Part shown: positions 9,761 through 18,191 of the stretch, piece by piece
Layout: every line of letters begins with the position of its first letter
How positions within the stretch are numbered: position 1 is the first letter of the stretch
Position numbers and translations under genes: made by a program
Notes under the pieces: generated by a model
Seen by the model: the letters and a program-made list of their open reading frames with translations, nothing else
Database searches by the model: none
Told to the model about the DNA's origin: nothing
Source of the DNA: JAWRCU01 sp033542235
GTDB taxonomy: Bacteria; Pseudomonadota; Alphaproteobacteria; Rhizobiales; Rhizobiaceae
Direction of reading: 5' to 3'
DNA: 64,000 nucleotides
Assembly: GCF_033542235.1 (NCBI RefSeq)
Contig: NZ_JAWRCU010000019.1
Coordinates: forward strand, 56,653-120,652

Positions 9761-11197
9761 ATGACCGAACTGCACCGCAACCTGATCGGCGGCGAGTGGG
9801 TAGACGGCGAGGCCGTTCCCAACATCAACCCGTCGGACACAAACGACGTGGTCGGGAACTATGCGCGAGCGACGAAGGCCGACACGGAAGCCGCGATCGC
9901 GGCAGCCAAGGCCGCCTTCCCAGCCTGGTCGCGGTCGGGGCCGCTGGAGCGGCACGCGGTGCTGCGCAAGGCCGCCGACGAGATCACCGCGCGCAAGGAG
10001 GAACTCGGCCGGCTGCTCTCGCGTGAGGAAGGCAAGACGCTCGCCGAAGGCATAGGCGAGACGGTCCGCGCCGCGCAGATTTTCGACTTCTTTGCGGGCG
10101 AAGCATTGCGGCTCACCGGCGAGACCGTGCCGTCCGTCAGGCCCGGCATCGGCGTCGAGATGACGCGCGAGGCGATGGGCGTCGTCGGCATCATCACGCC
10201 GTGGAACTTCCCGATCGCCATCCCCGCCTGGAAGCTCGCGCCGGCGCTCTGCTACGGCAACACCGTTGTCTTCAAGCCGGCCGACCTGGTGCCCGGCTGC
10301 TCCTGGGCGATCGTCGACATACTGCACCGCGCCGGCTTGCCCAAAGGCGTTCTGAACCTCGTCATGGGCAAGGGCTCCGTCGTCGGCCAGACGATCCTCG
10401 ACAGTCCCGATGTCAACGCCATCACCTTCACCGGATCGGTCGCCACCGGCAAGCGCGTCGCGGCCGCAAGCGTCGAACACATGCGCAAGTTCCAGCTCGA
10501 GATGGGCGGCAAGAACCCGATGGTCGTGCTCGACGATGCCGACCTCGGCATCGCGGTCGATTGCGCGGTGAACGGCGCCTTCTTCTCCACCGGCCAGCGC
10601 TGCACGGCCTCCTCACGGCTGATCGTCACCCAAGGCATTCACGACAAGTTCGTCTCCGCCGTCACCGACAAGCTGAAGAGCCTCGTCGTCGACAATGCGC
10701 TGAAGGCCGGCACCCATATCGGCCCTGTCGTCGACCAGAGCCAGCTCGACCAGGACGAGAAGTATCTGGCGATCGGCCGCGACGAAGGCGCCAAGCTGGT
10801 CTTCGGCGGCGAGCGGCTGAACCGCGAAACGCCGGGCTTCTACCTGCAGCCGGCGCTGTTCACGGAGACGACCAACGACATGCGCATCTCCCGCGAGGAG
10901 ATCTTCGGGCCGGTCGCCAACGTGATCCGCGTGAAGGACTATGAAGAGGCACTCCACATCGCCAACGACACGCCTTTCGGTCTCTCTTCCGGCATCTGCA
11001 CGACGAGCCTGAAATATGCCACGCACTTCAAGCGCAACGCCGAAGCGGGCATGGTCATGGTCAACTTGCCGACGGCCGGCGTCGACTTCCACGTGCCGTT
11101 CGGCGGCCGCAAGGGCTCGAGCTACGGCCCGCGCGAGCAGGGCCGCTACGCCGCCGAGTTCTACACGCAGGTGAAGACAGCTTATACGCTGCCGTAG
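9761..11197 (+). CDS. Aldehyde dehydrogenase, probable alpha-ketoglutarate semialdehyde dehydrogenase
   Basis: A 478-residue NAD(P)-dependent aldehyde dehydrogenase. The catalytic glutamate lies in LEMGGKNP and the catalytic cysteine in FFSTGQRCTASSRL. The oxyanion/NAD motif TPWNFPIAIPAWKLAPAL and FTGSVATGKRVA are also intact. It follows the FAH-family gene by 34 bases on the same strand, and the pair matches the last two steps of Weimberg-type pentose oxidation, ending in alpha-ketoglutarate. The ATG at 9761 (MTELHRN) matches the family start; a GTG at 9749 is the upstream alternative. Related succinate-semialdehyde dehydrogenases look alike, so the substrate rests on context. Confidence 0.85.
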   Translation: MTELHRNLIGGEWVDGEAVPNINPSDTNDVVGNYARATKADTEAAIAAAKAAFPAWSRSGPLERHAVLRKAADEITARKEELGRLLSREEGKTLAEGIGETVRAAQIFDFFAGEALRLTGETVPSVRPGIGVEMTREAMGVVGIITPWNFPIAIPAWKLAPALCYGNTVVFKPADLVPGCSWAIVDILHRAGLPKGVLNLVMGKGSVVGQTILDSPDVNAITFTGSVATGKRVAAASVEHMRKFQLEMGGKNPMVVLDDADLGIAVDCAVNGAFFSTGQRCTASSRLIVTQGIHDKFVSAVTDKLKSLVVDNALKAGTHIGPVVDQSQLDQDEKYLAIGRDEGAKLVFGGERLNRETPGFYLQPALFTETTNDMRISREEIFGPVANVIRVKDYEEALHIANDTPFGLSSGICTTSLKYATHFKRNAEAGMVMVNLPTAGVDFHVPFGGRKGSSYGPREQGRYAAEFYTQVKTAYTLP

Positions 11198-11218
11198 AGC
11201 CTTCTGTTTTTAAGTTGG

Positions 11219-11332
11219 CGCTGCCCCTCACCCTTACCCTCTCCCCGTGAAAAAACGGGGAGAGGGGATTCTGAGACGTTGCCGACCCCCTCTCCCCGTC
11301 CTTACTGGGAAGGGTAAGGGTGAGGGGCAGCG
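11219..11332. repeat. Palindromic repeat, CTGCCCCTCACCCTTACC family, copy 1
   Basis: Twenty-one bases at 11219-11239 (CGCTGCCCCTCACC...) are the exact reverse complement of 11312-11332. Inside are further CTCTCCCCGT/ACGGGGAGAG hairpins. The same arms recur at 19256-19322 and, with changes, at 33350-33424 and 15168-15225, so this is a dispersed REP-like family. It separates the dehydrogenase from the next gene and fills most of that gap. Confidence 0.85.
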
Positions 11333-11440
11333 CTGGCGCTAGGCGAGTAGCTCTAATCCCACACCCAGTTTCCCCTGGTGGGAACCAACCCACCACCAAC
11401 CCCGTCTCAATCTCGCCGATTCTATCGGCGAGTAGAGGCG

Positions 11441-12565
11441 ATGAACATTCGCAACCGCAGGTTAGCCAAACCCATCTGCCTGCTTCTCGCGGGGGCGCTT
11501 CTTGCCGCCACTGCGCCCGTCCTGCCACGCGGCTGGGAGGCGGCGTCGCTCGCGGCCGGGCCTCGCGACGCTTCCGCTGTCGCATCCTATCGCCTCGACC
11601 GGCTCGCGCCGGATGATTACCGCGCCGCGGTCGAGAAGGCGCTTGCCGGCAACGATGCCGATCTCGCCGACAGCCTGCGCGCGCTCGCCAGCCAGCGTTC
11701 AGTGACGCTTCCCGCCGCGCTCACCGATAAGGTCGATGCCGCCGTCGCTGCCGAGCGGGCGCGCATGCCTGGAGAGGCCTGGGAAGGTTTCCTTCACGGC
11801 AAGGCGGAGAGCGAACCGGCACTGGCGGGCGCGCTCGCGGCCGACCTCACCGGCTTCGGCGACATGCGCGACCTCTACAACGAAGCCGGCAAATACATGG
11901 CCGGAGATGCGATCGACACCACCACCGTGGCGCTTGCCGCTGTCGGCCTGACGCTGACCGCCGCCACCGTCATCTCGCTCGGCGCGACGGTGCCCGAAAA
12001 GGCCGGCGTGAGCGCGGTCAAAATCGTCAGTCGCATGGGCCGGCTGTCGCGGCCGTTGCGGCGCGAGGTGGCCGCACTTGCCGGTGATGCGGTCGACGCC
12101 GGCGCGTTGCGGAGCCTCGGCCGATCCGTGGGCGCATTCGATCTGGCTGCGATCCGCACGGCCGCGCGCCGCATCCTGAGGCCAGCGCCGGCCGCAAAGC
12201 TGAGACAGCTCGGCACAGATGTCGCGACGCTTGGGCAGAATGCCGGCTACCGCGGCACCCTGGAGGTGCTGGCGAAGGCCGAGGATGCGACCGCCGTCAG
12301 CCGCATGGCGCGGCTCTCCAGGACTTTCGGCCGCGCCACCCGCGGGGTTCTCTTCATGCTGGGCGATGCGTCGCTCACGCTGGCAGGCCTTGCGCTCGCG
12401 GTGTTCTCCTGGACCACCGGCGCGATCTTCTGGATTTTCGCCGCTGTCGTCATCGGGGTGCGCGTTTCAGTGTGGGGACTGCGGCTCGGGTTTCGAACGC
12501 TCTGGTGGGTTTTGAGGAAGGCGAGGGCGGTTGCCAGGATTTCAGACGTCCCAGTGCCGGCTTGA
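11441..12565 (+). CDS. Hypothetical exported or membrane protein
   Basis: A 374-residue protein not recognised as a characterised family. It begins with a signal-like helix (KPICLLLAGALLAATAP, residues 10-26). The next 120 residues are alanine- and aspartate-rich and predicted helical. A hydrophobic segment follows near residue 165 (TTTVALAAVGLTLTAATVIS). Near the C-terminus there are two closely spaced hydrophobic stretches (LFMLGDASLTLAGLALAVFS and AIFWIFAAVVIGVRVSVWG), then a basic tail. This suggests an envelope protein with a periplasmic helical domain. The ATG at 11441 follows GTAGAGGCG. It stands alone, bounded by a repeat upstream and a small gene downstream. Confidence 0.7.
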   Translation: MNIRNRRLAKPICLLLAGALLAATAPVLPRGWEAASLAAGPRDASAVASYRLDRLAPDDYRAAVEKALAGNDADLADSLRALASQRSVTLPAALTDKVDAAVAAERARMPGEAWEGFLHGKAESEPALAGALAADLTGFGDMRDLYNEAGKYMAGDAIDTTTVALAAVGLTLTAATVISLGATVPEKAGVSAVKIVSRMGRLSRPLRREVAALAGDAVDAGALRSLGRSVGAFDLAAIRTAARRILRPAPAAKLRQLGTDVATLGQNAGYRGTLEVLAKAEDATAVSRMARLSRTFGRATRGVLFMLGDASLTLAGLALAVFSWTTGAIFWIFAAVVIGVRVSVWGLRLGFRTLWWVLRKARAVARISDVPVPA

Positions 12566-12687
12566 CGGCCTTTCCACATTGAGGAAGGCGGCACAAACGC
12601 GACGCTCGGCCGCCATATCCCGTTTCCAGGGAACCGCAGCACGCCCGATTCGTTTTACCTATTGCTAAACTAGCGCGGACGTGTGTG

Positions 12688-12942
12688 ATGTCAGGGTTTC
12701 TCAACATCACGGAGCCGCGACACGCAGCGCTCCTGATGACGGTATTGAACGCTTACTGCCAGGCGCACGGCATAGCCCGCGAGTGCCCGGAGCGCGTCGA
12801 GATTGCCCGCAAGCTGGTCAACTTGTTCGAGGGTGGCGCTCGCACTCCGCAAGCGCTCCGGCAGGGCCTTGCAGTGAGCTGCGAGCCGCGCGGCGCTGCA
12901 TTGGCAGCCGAACGCTCGTCAGGTCTGCGATCGAGGCGTTAG
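12688..12942 (+). CDS. Small conserved-type hypothetical protein, 84 residues
   Basis: A helical small protein whose first 60 residues (ITEPRHAALLMTVLNAYCQA, then HGIARECPERVEIARKLVNL and GARTPQALRQGL) resemble small rhizobial proteins of unknown function with an AYC-x2-HGI-x-PERxEIA pattern. The C-terminal 24 residues are arginine- and alanine-rich and less convincing, perhaps a read-through past a lost stop. The ATG at 12688 was chosen over an adjacent GTG at 12685. It is convergent with tRNA-Thr. Confidence 0.6.
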   Translation: MSGFLNITEPRHAALLMTVLNAYCQAHGIARECPERVEIARKLVNLFEGGARTPQALRQGLAVSCEPRGAALAAERSSGLRSRR

Positions 12943-12975
12943 CCGCCTCGACGGGCTCAGGGATTCGGATTGGAC

Positions 12976-13050
<75 letters not shown>

Positions 13051-13112
13051 ATCTCCAGAGACGCGGCGCTAATGCCACATCGGTCCCGGCGTTGCAAGTT
13101 GGGAATAATCAC

Positions 13113-13286
13113 CTCAAAGCGCGTCCAGGAAAAGTGGTCGCTGGTTTTCCGTCCGGACGCGCGACCAATACTCAAAGCGCGTCCAGGAAAAGTGGTCGCC
13201 GGTTTTCCGTCCGGACGCGCGACCAATACTCAAAGCGCGTCCAGGAAAAGTGGTCGCCGGTTTTCCGTCCGGACGCGCGACCAATA
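13113..13286. repeat. Three tandem 58-bp units, each a GCGCGTCC / GGACGCGC hairpin
   Basis: Units start at 13113, 13171 and 13229 with CTCAAAGCGCGTCCAGG and are nearly identical; unit 1 has CGCTGG where units 2 and 3 have CGCCGG. Each unit folds by pairing GCGCGTCC with GGACGCGC across about 30 bases. This resembles single palindromic elements common in Mesorhizobium; here it is amplified head to tail between tRNA-Thr and the murA region. Confidence 0.95.
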
Positions 13287-13363
13287 TATGAATCGCCATT
13301 GCCTAGCCACAAAGTGATACTCATATCCAGGCGCCGAGCGGTTCGCCCGGCACGGAAGGGGAC

Positions 13364-13531
13364 ATGAGGGACAAATCGGATACCGGTCAGAAGGCAGACC
13401 GCAAGGCGCGGCTTGCCGAACAGCTCCGCGCCAATCTCCAGAAGCGCAAGGTCCAGGCGCGGGCGCGACGCGATGGTGCCGCCGACAGTCGGCCGGAAGG
13501 CATTCCGGCTGTGCGTAAAGCTCCCAAGTGA
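13364..13531 (+). CDS. Small basic hypothetical protein upstream of murA, 55 residues
   Basis: The ATG at 13364, preceded by GGAAGGGGAC, opens a 55-codon frame (MRDKSDTGQKADRKARLAEQ, then LRANLQKRKVQARARR) ending at TGA 13529-13531. It is highly charged and likely helical, with a basic middle. Small lysine/arginine-rich proteins of this kind are often found just upstream of murA in rhizobia; the function is not known. The strong ribosome binding site and conserved-looking composition support a real gene. Confidence 0.6.
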   Translation: MRDKSDTGQKADRKARLAEQLRANLQKRKVQARARRDGAADSRPEGIPAVRKAPK

Positions 13532-13682
13532 TTCCTCATCCCGAGTCTGTCGAAGGGATGCTTGTCGAAGGGCAGCCTGCCACAAGGTTAGCATTTCTTG
13601 AACGCCGTTCGCCTATCGTCTAGACGGGCGCGCAAAAATCAAAGCCATTTCCAGACCGGCTTGCCCGGAGAAAAGCAAAAAT

Positions 13683-14972
13683 ATGGATCGAATCAGAATA
13701 GTTGGGGGCAATAAACTTTCCGGATCGATACCGATCTCGGGGGCGAAGAACGCGGCACTGCCGTTGATGATCGCCTCGATGCTTACCGACGAGACGCTGA
13801 CGCTGGAGAACGTGCCGCATCTTGCCGATGTCGAGCAGCTGATCCGCATCCTCGGCAATCACGGCGTCGACTATTCGGTGAACGGCCGCCGCGAAAACCA
13901 GCTTGGCCCTTATGCACGCACCATCAATTTCACCGCTAAGAACATCGTCAATACGACCGCGCCCTATGAGCTGGTCTCCAAGATGCGCGCCAGCTTCTGG
14001 GTGATCGGCCCGCTGCTCGCTCGCATGGGGGAGGCTCGCGTCTCGCTGCCGGGTGGCTGCGCGATCGGCACCAGGCCGGTCGATCTGTTCATCGACGGCC
14101 TGCAGCAGCTCGGCGCCGGCATCGATGTCGAGAGCGGCTACGTGCTGGCCAGGACGAAGGACAGGCTGATCGGAAATCGCTACGTCTTTCCAAAAGTTTC
14201 CGTTGGCGCCACCCATGTGCTGATGATGGCGGCCTCGCTCGCCCGCGGCGAGACGGTGCTTGAGAACGCCGCGCGCGAGCCGGAGATCGCGGACCTTGCC
14301 ACCTGCCTCAATGCCATGGGCGCAAGGATCGAGGGCGCCGGCACCAGGACGATCACGATCGACGGTGTCGACCGGCTGCACGGCGCGGTGCATTCGGTGA
14401 TCCCGGATCGCATCGAGACCGGCACCTATGCCATGGCCGTCGCGATGGCTGGAGGCGACGTGGTCCTCGAAGGCGCGCGCGCGGAGTTCCTAGAGGCGGC
14501 GCTCGATGTCATCCGCCAGACGGGCGCCGAGGTTCAGCCGCTCAATTCCGGCATCCGTATCACCCGCAACGGCGCGGGCATCGCCCCTGTCGATGTCGTG
14601 ACCGAGCCTTTTCCCGGCTTTCCGACCGATCTGCAGGCGCAGTTCATGGGCCTGATGACCATGGCCAAGGGCCGTTCGAAGATCACCGAGACGATCTTCG
14701 AGAACCGCTTCATGCATGTACAGGAACTGGCCCGGCTGGGTGCCCATATCAGCCTCTCCGGCCAGACGGCGATCGTGGACGGCGTCAAGAAGCTCAAGGG
14801 CGCGCCTGTCATGGCGACCGATCTGCGCGCCTCTGTGTCGCTCGTCATCGCCGGCCTTGCTGCGGAAGGCGAGACGACGGTCAACCGCGTCTACCACCTC
14901 GACCGCGGTTTCGAGCGGCTCGAGGAGAAGCTCTCCGGCTGCGGCGCGGTGATCGAGCGGATTTCGGGGTAA
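13683..14972 (+). CDS. murA: UDP-N-acetylglucosamine 1-carboxyvinyltransferase
   Basis: A 429-residue cytoplasmic enzyme that transfers enolpyruvate from PEP to UDP-GlcNAc, the first committed step of peptidoglycan synthesis and the target of fosfomycin. The catalytic cysteine is C126 (SLPGGCAIGTRPVD), K22 lies in ISGAKNAALPLM, and the conserved DRIETGTY and TEPFPGFPTDLQAQF motifs are present. Length and both domains are complete. The ATG at 13683 follows GGAGAAAAGCAAAAAT. Having cysteine rather than aspartate at 126 predicts fosfomycin sensitivity of the enzyme itself. Confidence 0.97.
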   Translation: MDRIRIVGGNKLSGSIPISGAKNAALPLMIASMLTDETLTLENVPHLADVEQLIRILGNHGVDYSVNGRRENQLGPYARTINFTAKNIVNTTAPYELVSKMRASFWVIGPLLARMGEARVSLPGGCAIGTRPVDLFIDGLQQLGAGIDVESGYVLARTKDRLIGNRYVFPKVSVGATHVLMMAASLARGETVLENAAREPEIADLATCLNAMGARIEGAGTRTITIDGVDRLHGAVHSVIPDRIETGTYAMAVAMAGGDVVLEGARAEFLEAALDVIRQTGAEVQPLNSGIRITRNGAGIAPVDVVTEPFPGFPTDLQAQFMGLMTMAKGRSKITETIFENRFMHVQELARLGAHISLSGQTAIVDGVKKLKGAPVMATDLRASVSLVIAGLAAEGETTVNRVYHLDRGFERLEEKLSGCGAVIERISG

Positions 14973-15167
14973 TTGCTGCCGGCGGCAGGAATTGGCCTTG
15001 CCCTTTTCTGCTTCCACAGCGCCGCACCTCATCGCCCTCCTGAGCTTGTCGAAGGACAGCACTTCACCCGTTTCCTCGACAAGCTCGGAACGGGGAGAAG
15101 AACGCCGGCCGTGAGGAAGGCGCCTGTTCTGCAACGTTGGGCGTTGGCGAAATCAAAGCGGCAGTCG

Positions 15168-15225
15168 TGCCTCTCCCCGTTTACGGGGAGAGGATGGCGG
15201 CAGCCAGGTGAGGGGCAGCACTGAC
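15168..15225. repeat. Degenerate palindromic repeat, CTCTCCCCGT family
   Basis: CCTCTCCCCGTTTACGGGGAGAGG forms a hairpin with a four-base loop, followed by AGGTGAGGGGCAGC, the right arm of the family seen at 11219. The rest of the 14973-15351 gap holds a short GAGCTTGTCGAAGGACAG repeat, but no gene is supported there. Confidence 0.7.
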
Positions 15226-15351
15226 GTATGAAGTTGAGCACCAAGCGTATCGGCTGGGCTGATTCGCAAACCACCCCCGCCTTCCAGTTGCACCTTCCGC
15301 CGCGACCGCATAACAGAAGCCGGAACGCAACCGACAGGCGTCGCACCCAAA

Positions 15352-15789
15352 ATGACCATGCTCAAGCTCCAGGCGCTTGACCAAGATGACCTCGCAGTCA
15401 TCTCCGCCCATGTCCAGGACGCGGTGATGAAGGTCGAGGGTCTCGACTACTCCTTGCCGACGAAGCGCTTCGTCCTCACCATGAACCGCTTCGCCTGGGA
15501 GGCGGCATCCGGCAGGCTGCTCAGGAACAACGACGAGCGCCACCAGAGCGTGCTGAGCTTCGCCCGCGTGCTCTCGGCGAAGGCGCACGGCATCGATCCG
15601 AAGAAGAAGGACGTCGTGCTTTCGCTGCTTGCCATCCGCTTCACGCCCGCGGAGCCCCCTGCGGGCACAATCGAGCTGGTCTTTTCCGGCGAGGGCGCGA
15701 TCCGTCTCGAGGTCGAATGCATCGAGGCGAGCCTTGTCGACACTGGCGGGGCGTGGCGCGCCTCGTCGCGCCCGACCCATCGCATTTGA
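15352..15789 (+). CDS. DUF2948 family protein
   Basis: A 145-residue soluble protein matching DUF2948, an alphaproteobacterial family of unknown function that commonly sits between murA and hisD. Conserved segments are LKLQALDQDDLAVISAHVQD at the start, RFVLTMNRFAWE, and a C-terminal FSGEGAIRLEVECIEA. It is followed 9 bases later by hisD, so the two are probably co-transcribed. No catalytic motif or membrane segment is visible. An ATG at 15358 is an equally possible start. Confidence 0.9.
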   Translation: MTMLKLQALDQDDLAVISAHVQDAVMKVEGLDYSLPTKRFVLTMNRFAWEAASGRLLRNNDERHQSVLSFARVLSAKAHGIDPKKKDVVLSLLAIRFTPAEPPAGTIELVFSGEGAIRLEVECIEASLVDTGGAWRASSRPTHRI

Positions 15790-15798
15790 GGCAGACCC

Positions 15799-17091
15799 AT
15801 GGCGATCAGGTTGCACACCACCGATCCGGATTTCGAGGCAAGGTTTGCCGCGTTTCTGGCCACAAAGCGCGAGGTCTCCGTCGAGGTCGACGATGCCGTG
15901 CGCGCGATCGTCGCCAAGGTGCGAGCCGAAGGCGACGCCGCGCTCGCCGAATATTCGCTGAAGTTCGACCAGGCCGATCTCGCGGCGATCGGTCTTGCCG
16001 TTTCGAGGGAGGACGTCGAGGCCGCCTACAGTCAGGCCGATCCGAAGACGGTCGAGGCGCTGACCTTCGCGCGGGACCGCATCGCCTCACATCATCAGCG
16101 CCAGCGACCTGCCGACGACCGCTATGTCGATCAAGTCGGGGTCGAGCTCGGCTCGCGCTGGACAGCGATCGAGGCGGTCGGGCTCTATGTCCCGGGCGGG
16201 ACGGCGAGCTATCCAAGCTCGGTGCTGATGAATGCCGTGCCGGCCAAGGTGGCGGGCGTCGAGCGCATCGTCATTACGGTCCCGGCCCCCAAGGGGGAGA
16301 TCAACCCGCTGGTGCTCGTCGCGGCCGACCTCGCCGGCGTTTCGGAAATCTACCGCGTCGGCGGCGCGCAGGCCATTGCGGCGCTGGCCTATGGCACCGA
16401 GACCATCCGCCCCGTCGCCAAGATCGTCGGGCCGGGCAATGCCTATGTGGCGGCCGCCAAGCGCCAGGTGTTCGGTAGGGTTGGCATCGACATGATCGCC
16501 GGACCGTCCGAGGTGCTGATCGTCGCCGATGCCGACAACGATCCCGACTGGATCGCCGCCGACCTGCTTGCCCAGGCCGAGCACGATACGGCGGCTCAGT
16601 CCATACTGATCACCAATGATGCCGGCTTTGCCGACGCTGTCGAGAAGGCGCTGCAGCGGCAGATCAAGCTCCTTGCGCGCGCCGAGACAGCTGCCGCGAG
16701 CTGGCGCGATTTCGGCGCGACCATCATCGTCAGGAATTTCGACGAGGCGGTTCCGCTCGTCGACCGGGTCGCCGCAGAGCATCTCGAGCTCGCGCTTGCC
16801 GGCGCGGAGGACTTTCTGGGCCGCATTCGCAATGCCGGTGCCATCTTCATCGGCTCGCATACGCCGGAAGTGATCGGCGACTATGTCGGCGGCTCCAACC
16901 ACGTGCTGCCGACCGCTCGTTCGGCGCGCTTCTCGTCCGGCCTTTCGGTGCTCGACTTCATGAAGCGCACCTCGATCCTGAAGCTCGGGCCGGACCAGCT
17001 GCGCGAGCTGGGGCCTGCCGCGATCGCGCTAGCCAAGGCAGAAGGTCTCGACGCGCATGGCCGCTCCGTCGCGATCAGGCTAAACCTTTAG
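15799..17091 (+). CDS. hisD: Histidinol dehydrogenase
   Basis: A 430-residue zinc-dependent enzyme that oxidises histidinol to histidine in two NAD-linked steps, the last reactions of histidine synthesis. Characteristic segments are YVPGGTASYPSSVLMNAVPA, VGGAQAIAALAYGTE, VGPGNAYVAAAKR, and the zinc-site region LLAQAEHDTAAQ. The C-terminal block from SNHVLPT to ARFSSGLSVLDFMKRT is complete. It is separated from the other his genes, as is usual in rhizobia. It follows DUF2948 closely and is followed by UPF0262. Confidence 0.97.
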   Translation: MAIRLHTTDPDFEARFAAFLATKREVSVEVDDAVRAIVAKVRAEGDAALAEYSLKFDQADLAAIGLAVSREDVEAAYSQADPKTVEALTFARDRIASHHQRQRPADDRYVDQVGVELGSRWTAIEAVGLYVPGGTASYPSSVLMNAVPAKVAGVERIVITVPAPKGEINPLVLVAADLAGVSEIYRVGGAQAIAALAYGTETIRPVAKIVGPGNAYVAAAKRQVFGRVGIDMIAGPSEVLIVADADNDPDWIAADLLAQAEHDTAAQSILITNDAGFADAVEKALQRQIKLLARAETAAASWRDFGATIIVRNFDEAVPLVDRVAAEHLELALAGAEDFLGRIRNAGAIFIGSHTPEVIGDYVGGSNHVLPTARSARFSSGLSVLDFMKRTSILKLGPDQLRELGPAAIALAKAEGLDAHGRSVAIRLNL

Positions 17092-17131
17092 CGCATCGGT
17101 TTTCGGTTAAATCCAATGCGGCAACAAAGAA

Positions 17132-17174
17132 ATAGAGCGGCGCGGCGATCCAACGCGAACGCAGGCCGCTCTAT
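17132..17174. terminator. Stem-loop downstream of hisD
   Basis: ATAGAGCGGC (17132-17141) pairs perfectly with GCCGCTCTAT (17165-17174). There is no T tract, so it may be a REP-like stabilising element rather than an intrinsic terminator. It lies between hisD and the UPF0262 gene. Confidence 0.45.
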
Positions 17175-17210
17175 CCAGGTTCCTGAAACAATGTCTGCTT
17201 AGGGCATGGC

Positions 17211-17696
17211 ATGCTGGAAAAAGGGCGAGAGCTGTCGAAGCTGGTCGACATCGAACTCGACGAGTCGATCGGCCGCTCGACCCCCGATGTCGAGCATGAG
17301 CGCGCTGTCGCGATCTTCGATCTCCTGGAGGAGAACCGTTTCCAGCCTGTGGGAGATACCGGCGGCGGCCCTTACAAGCTGAAGCTGTCGCTCGCCGAGC
17401 ACCGGCTTGTATTCGACATCGCGCGAGAGGATGGCGAGCAGGTCGCGACGCATATCCTTTCGCTCACGCCGTTCAGGCGCGTCGTGAAGGACTACTTCAT
17501 GGTCTGCGAGAGCTACTACCAGGCGATCCGCACTTCGACGCCGAGCCAGATCGAGGCGATCGACATGGGCCGGCGCGGCGTCCACAACGAGGGCTCGCAG
17601 ACGCTGAGAGACAGGCTCGCCGGCAAGATCGAGATCGACTTCGACACCGCGCGGCGTCTCTTCACGCTTGTCTGCGTGCTGCACTGGCGCGGATAG
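17211..17696 (+). CDS. UPF0262 family protein
   Basis: A 161-residue soluble protein of the UPF0262 family, conserved downstream of hisD in Rhizobiales. Recognisable segments are LVDIELDESIGRSTPDVEHE, RAVAIFDLLEENRF and the C-terminal IEIDFDTARRLFTLVCVLHW. The function is unknown and no catalytic motif is obvious. In many rhizobia a low-molecular-weight phosphotyrosine phosphatase gene follows; here the 238 bases up to infA contain an inverted repeat and no such gene. Confidence 0.92.
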   Translation: MLEKGRELSKLVDIELDESIGRSTPDVEHERAVAIFDLLEENRFQPVGDTGGGPYKLKLSLAEHRLVFDIAREDGEQVATHILSLTPFRRVVKDYFMVCESYYQAIRTSTPSQIEAIDMGRRGVHNEGSQTLRDRLAGKIEIDFDTARRLFTLVCVLHWRG

Positions 17697-17710
17697 GTGG
17701 GGCTACGGGC

Positions 17711-17786
17711 GGCAGTTTACTTTTTGCCGAGGCAGACACCTTGGTGTAAAGGCGATGCCTTTCCGCGGTAAAAAGTAAACCGTACC
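17711..17786. repeat. Inverted repeat with GTTTACTTTTT arms, copy 2
   Basis: GTTTACTTTTT at 17715-17725 is complementary to AAAAAGTAAAC at 17770-17780, with flanking partial pairing. The outer GGCA/CCGT bases differ from the GGGGACA/TGTCCCC of the copy at 918-998. Both copies follow a 3' gene end. Confidence 0.7.
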
Positions 17787-17887
17787 GGGCGGCCAGCCGC
17801 ATGAGGCCAACCGCTTTCGGATCATATTGCTGCTGCAGGGAAATCGAGTTCACAAGCCTCTAATAATCATATAGGTTCCGCGCCCAA

Positions 17888-17910
17888 TTCGGGGCTCTTC
17901 CGGCCCCGAA
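17888..17910 (+). promoter_or_regulatory. Stem-loop in the infA leader
   Basis: TTCGGGGC and GCCCCGAA form a perfect 8-bp stem around a 7-base loop, ending 24 bases before the infA start. It lies downstream of an AT-rich stretch (TAATAATCATATAGG) that may hold the promoter, so it would be in the 5' untranslated region. A regulatory role is inference. Confidence 0.4.
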
Positions 17911-17934
17911 GCGCCATTCAAACAAAGGTATCGA

Positions 17935-18153
17935 ATGCCGAAGGAAGAAGTCCTCGAATTTCCGGGTGTCGTCACTGAATTGCTGCCCAACGCCATGTTC
18001 CGGGTAAAGCTCGAGAACGAGCACGAGATCATCGCCCATACGGCCGGCCGCATGCGCAAGAACCGCATCCGCGTGCTCACCGGCGACAAGGTTCTGGTCG
18101 AGATGACGCCCTATGACCTGACCAAGGGCCGAATCACCTATCGCTTCAAATAG
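17935..18153 (+). CDS. infA: Translation initiation factor IF-1
   Basis: A 72-residue OB-fold protein that binds the A site of the 30S subunit with IF-2 and IF-3. The sequence follows the family throughout ([53 protein letters not shown]). Length is exactly that of the family. The ATG at 17935 follows AAAGGTATCGA. It stands directly upstream of maf, as in other rhizobia. Confidence 0.98.
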
Positions 18154-18191
18154 CCGCCAGTGGCTGAGCGTGGCCCGTCGGCAGGTCCTTC

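Noticed and set aside
8272..9840. Minus-strand open frame of 580 codons extending the small 57-residue gene upstream
   Set aside because: Apart from the last 57-68 codons it runs antisense to the FAH-family gene and has no signature; the strong ribosome site at 8271 marks the real start.
13113..13286. CRISPR array
   Set aside because: The three units are direct tandem copies without unique spacers, and no cas genes are present.
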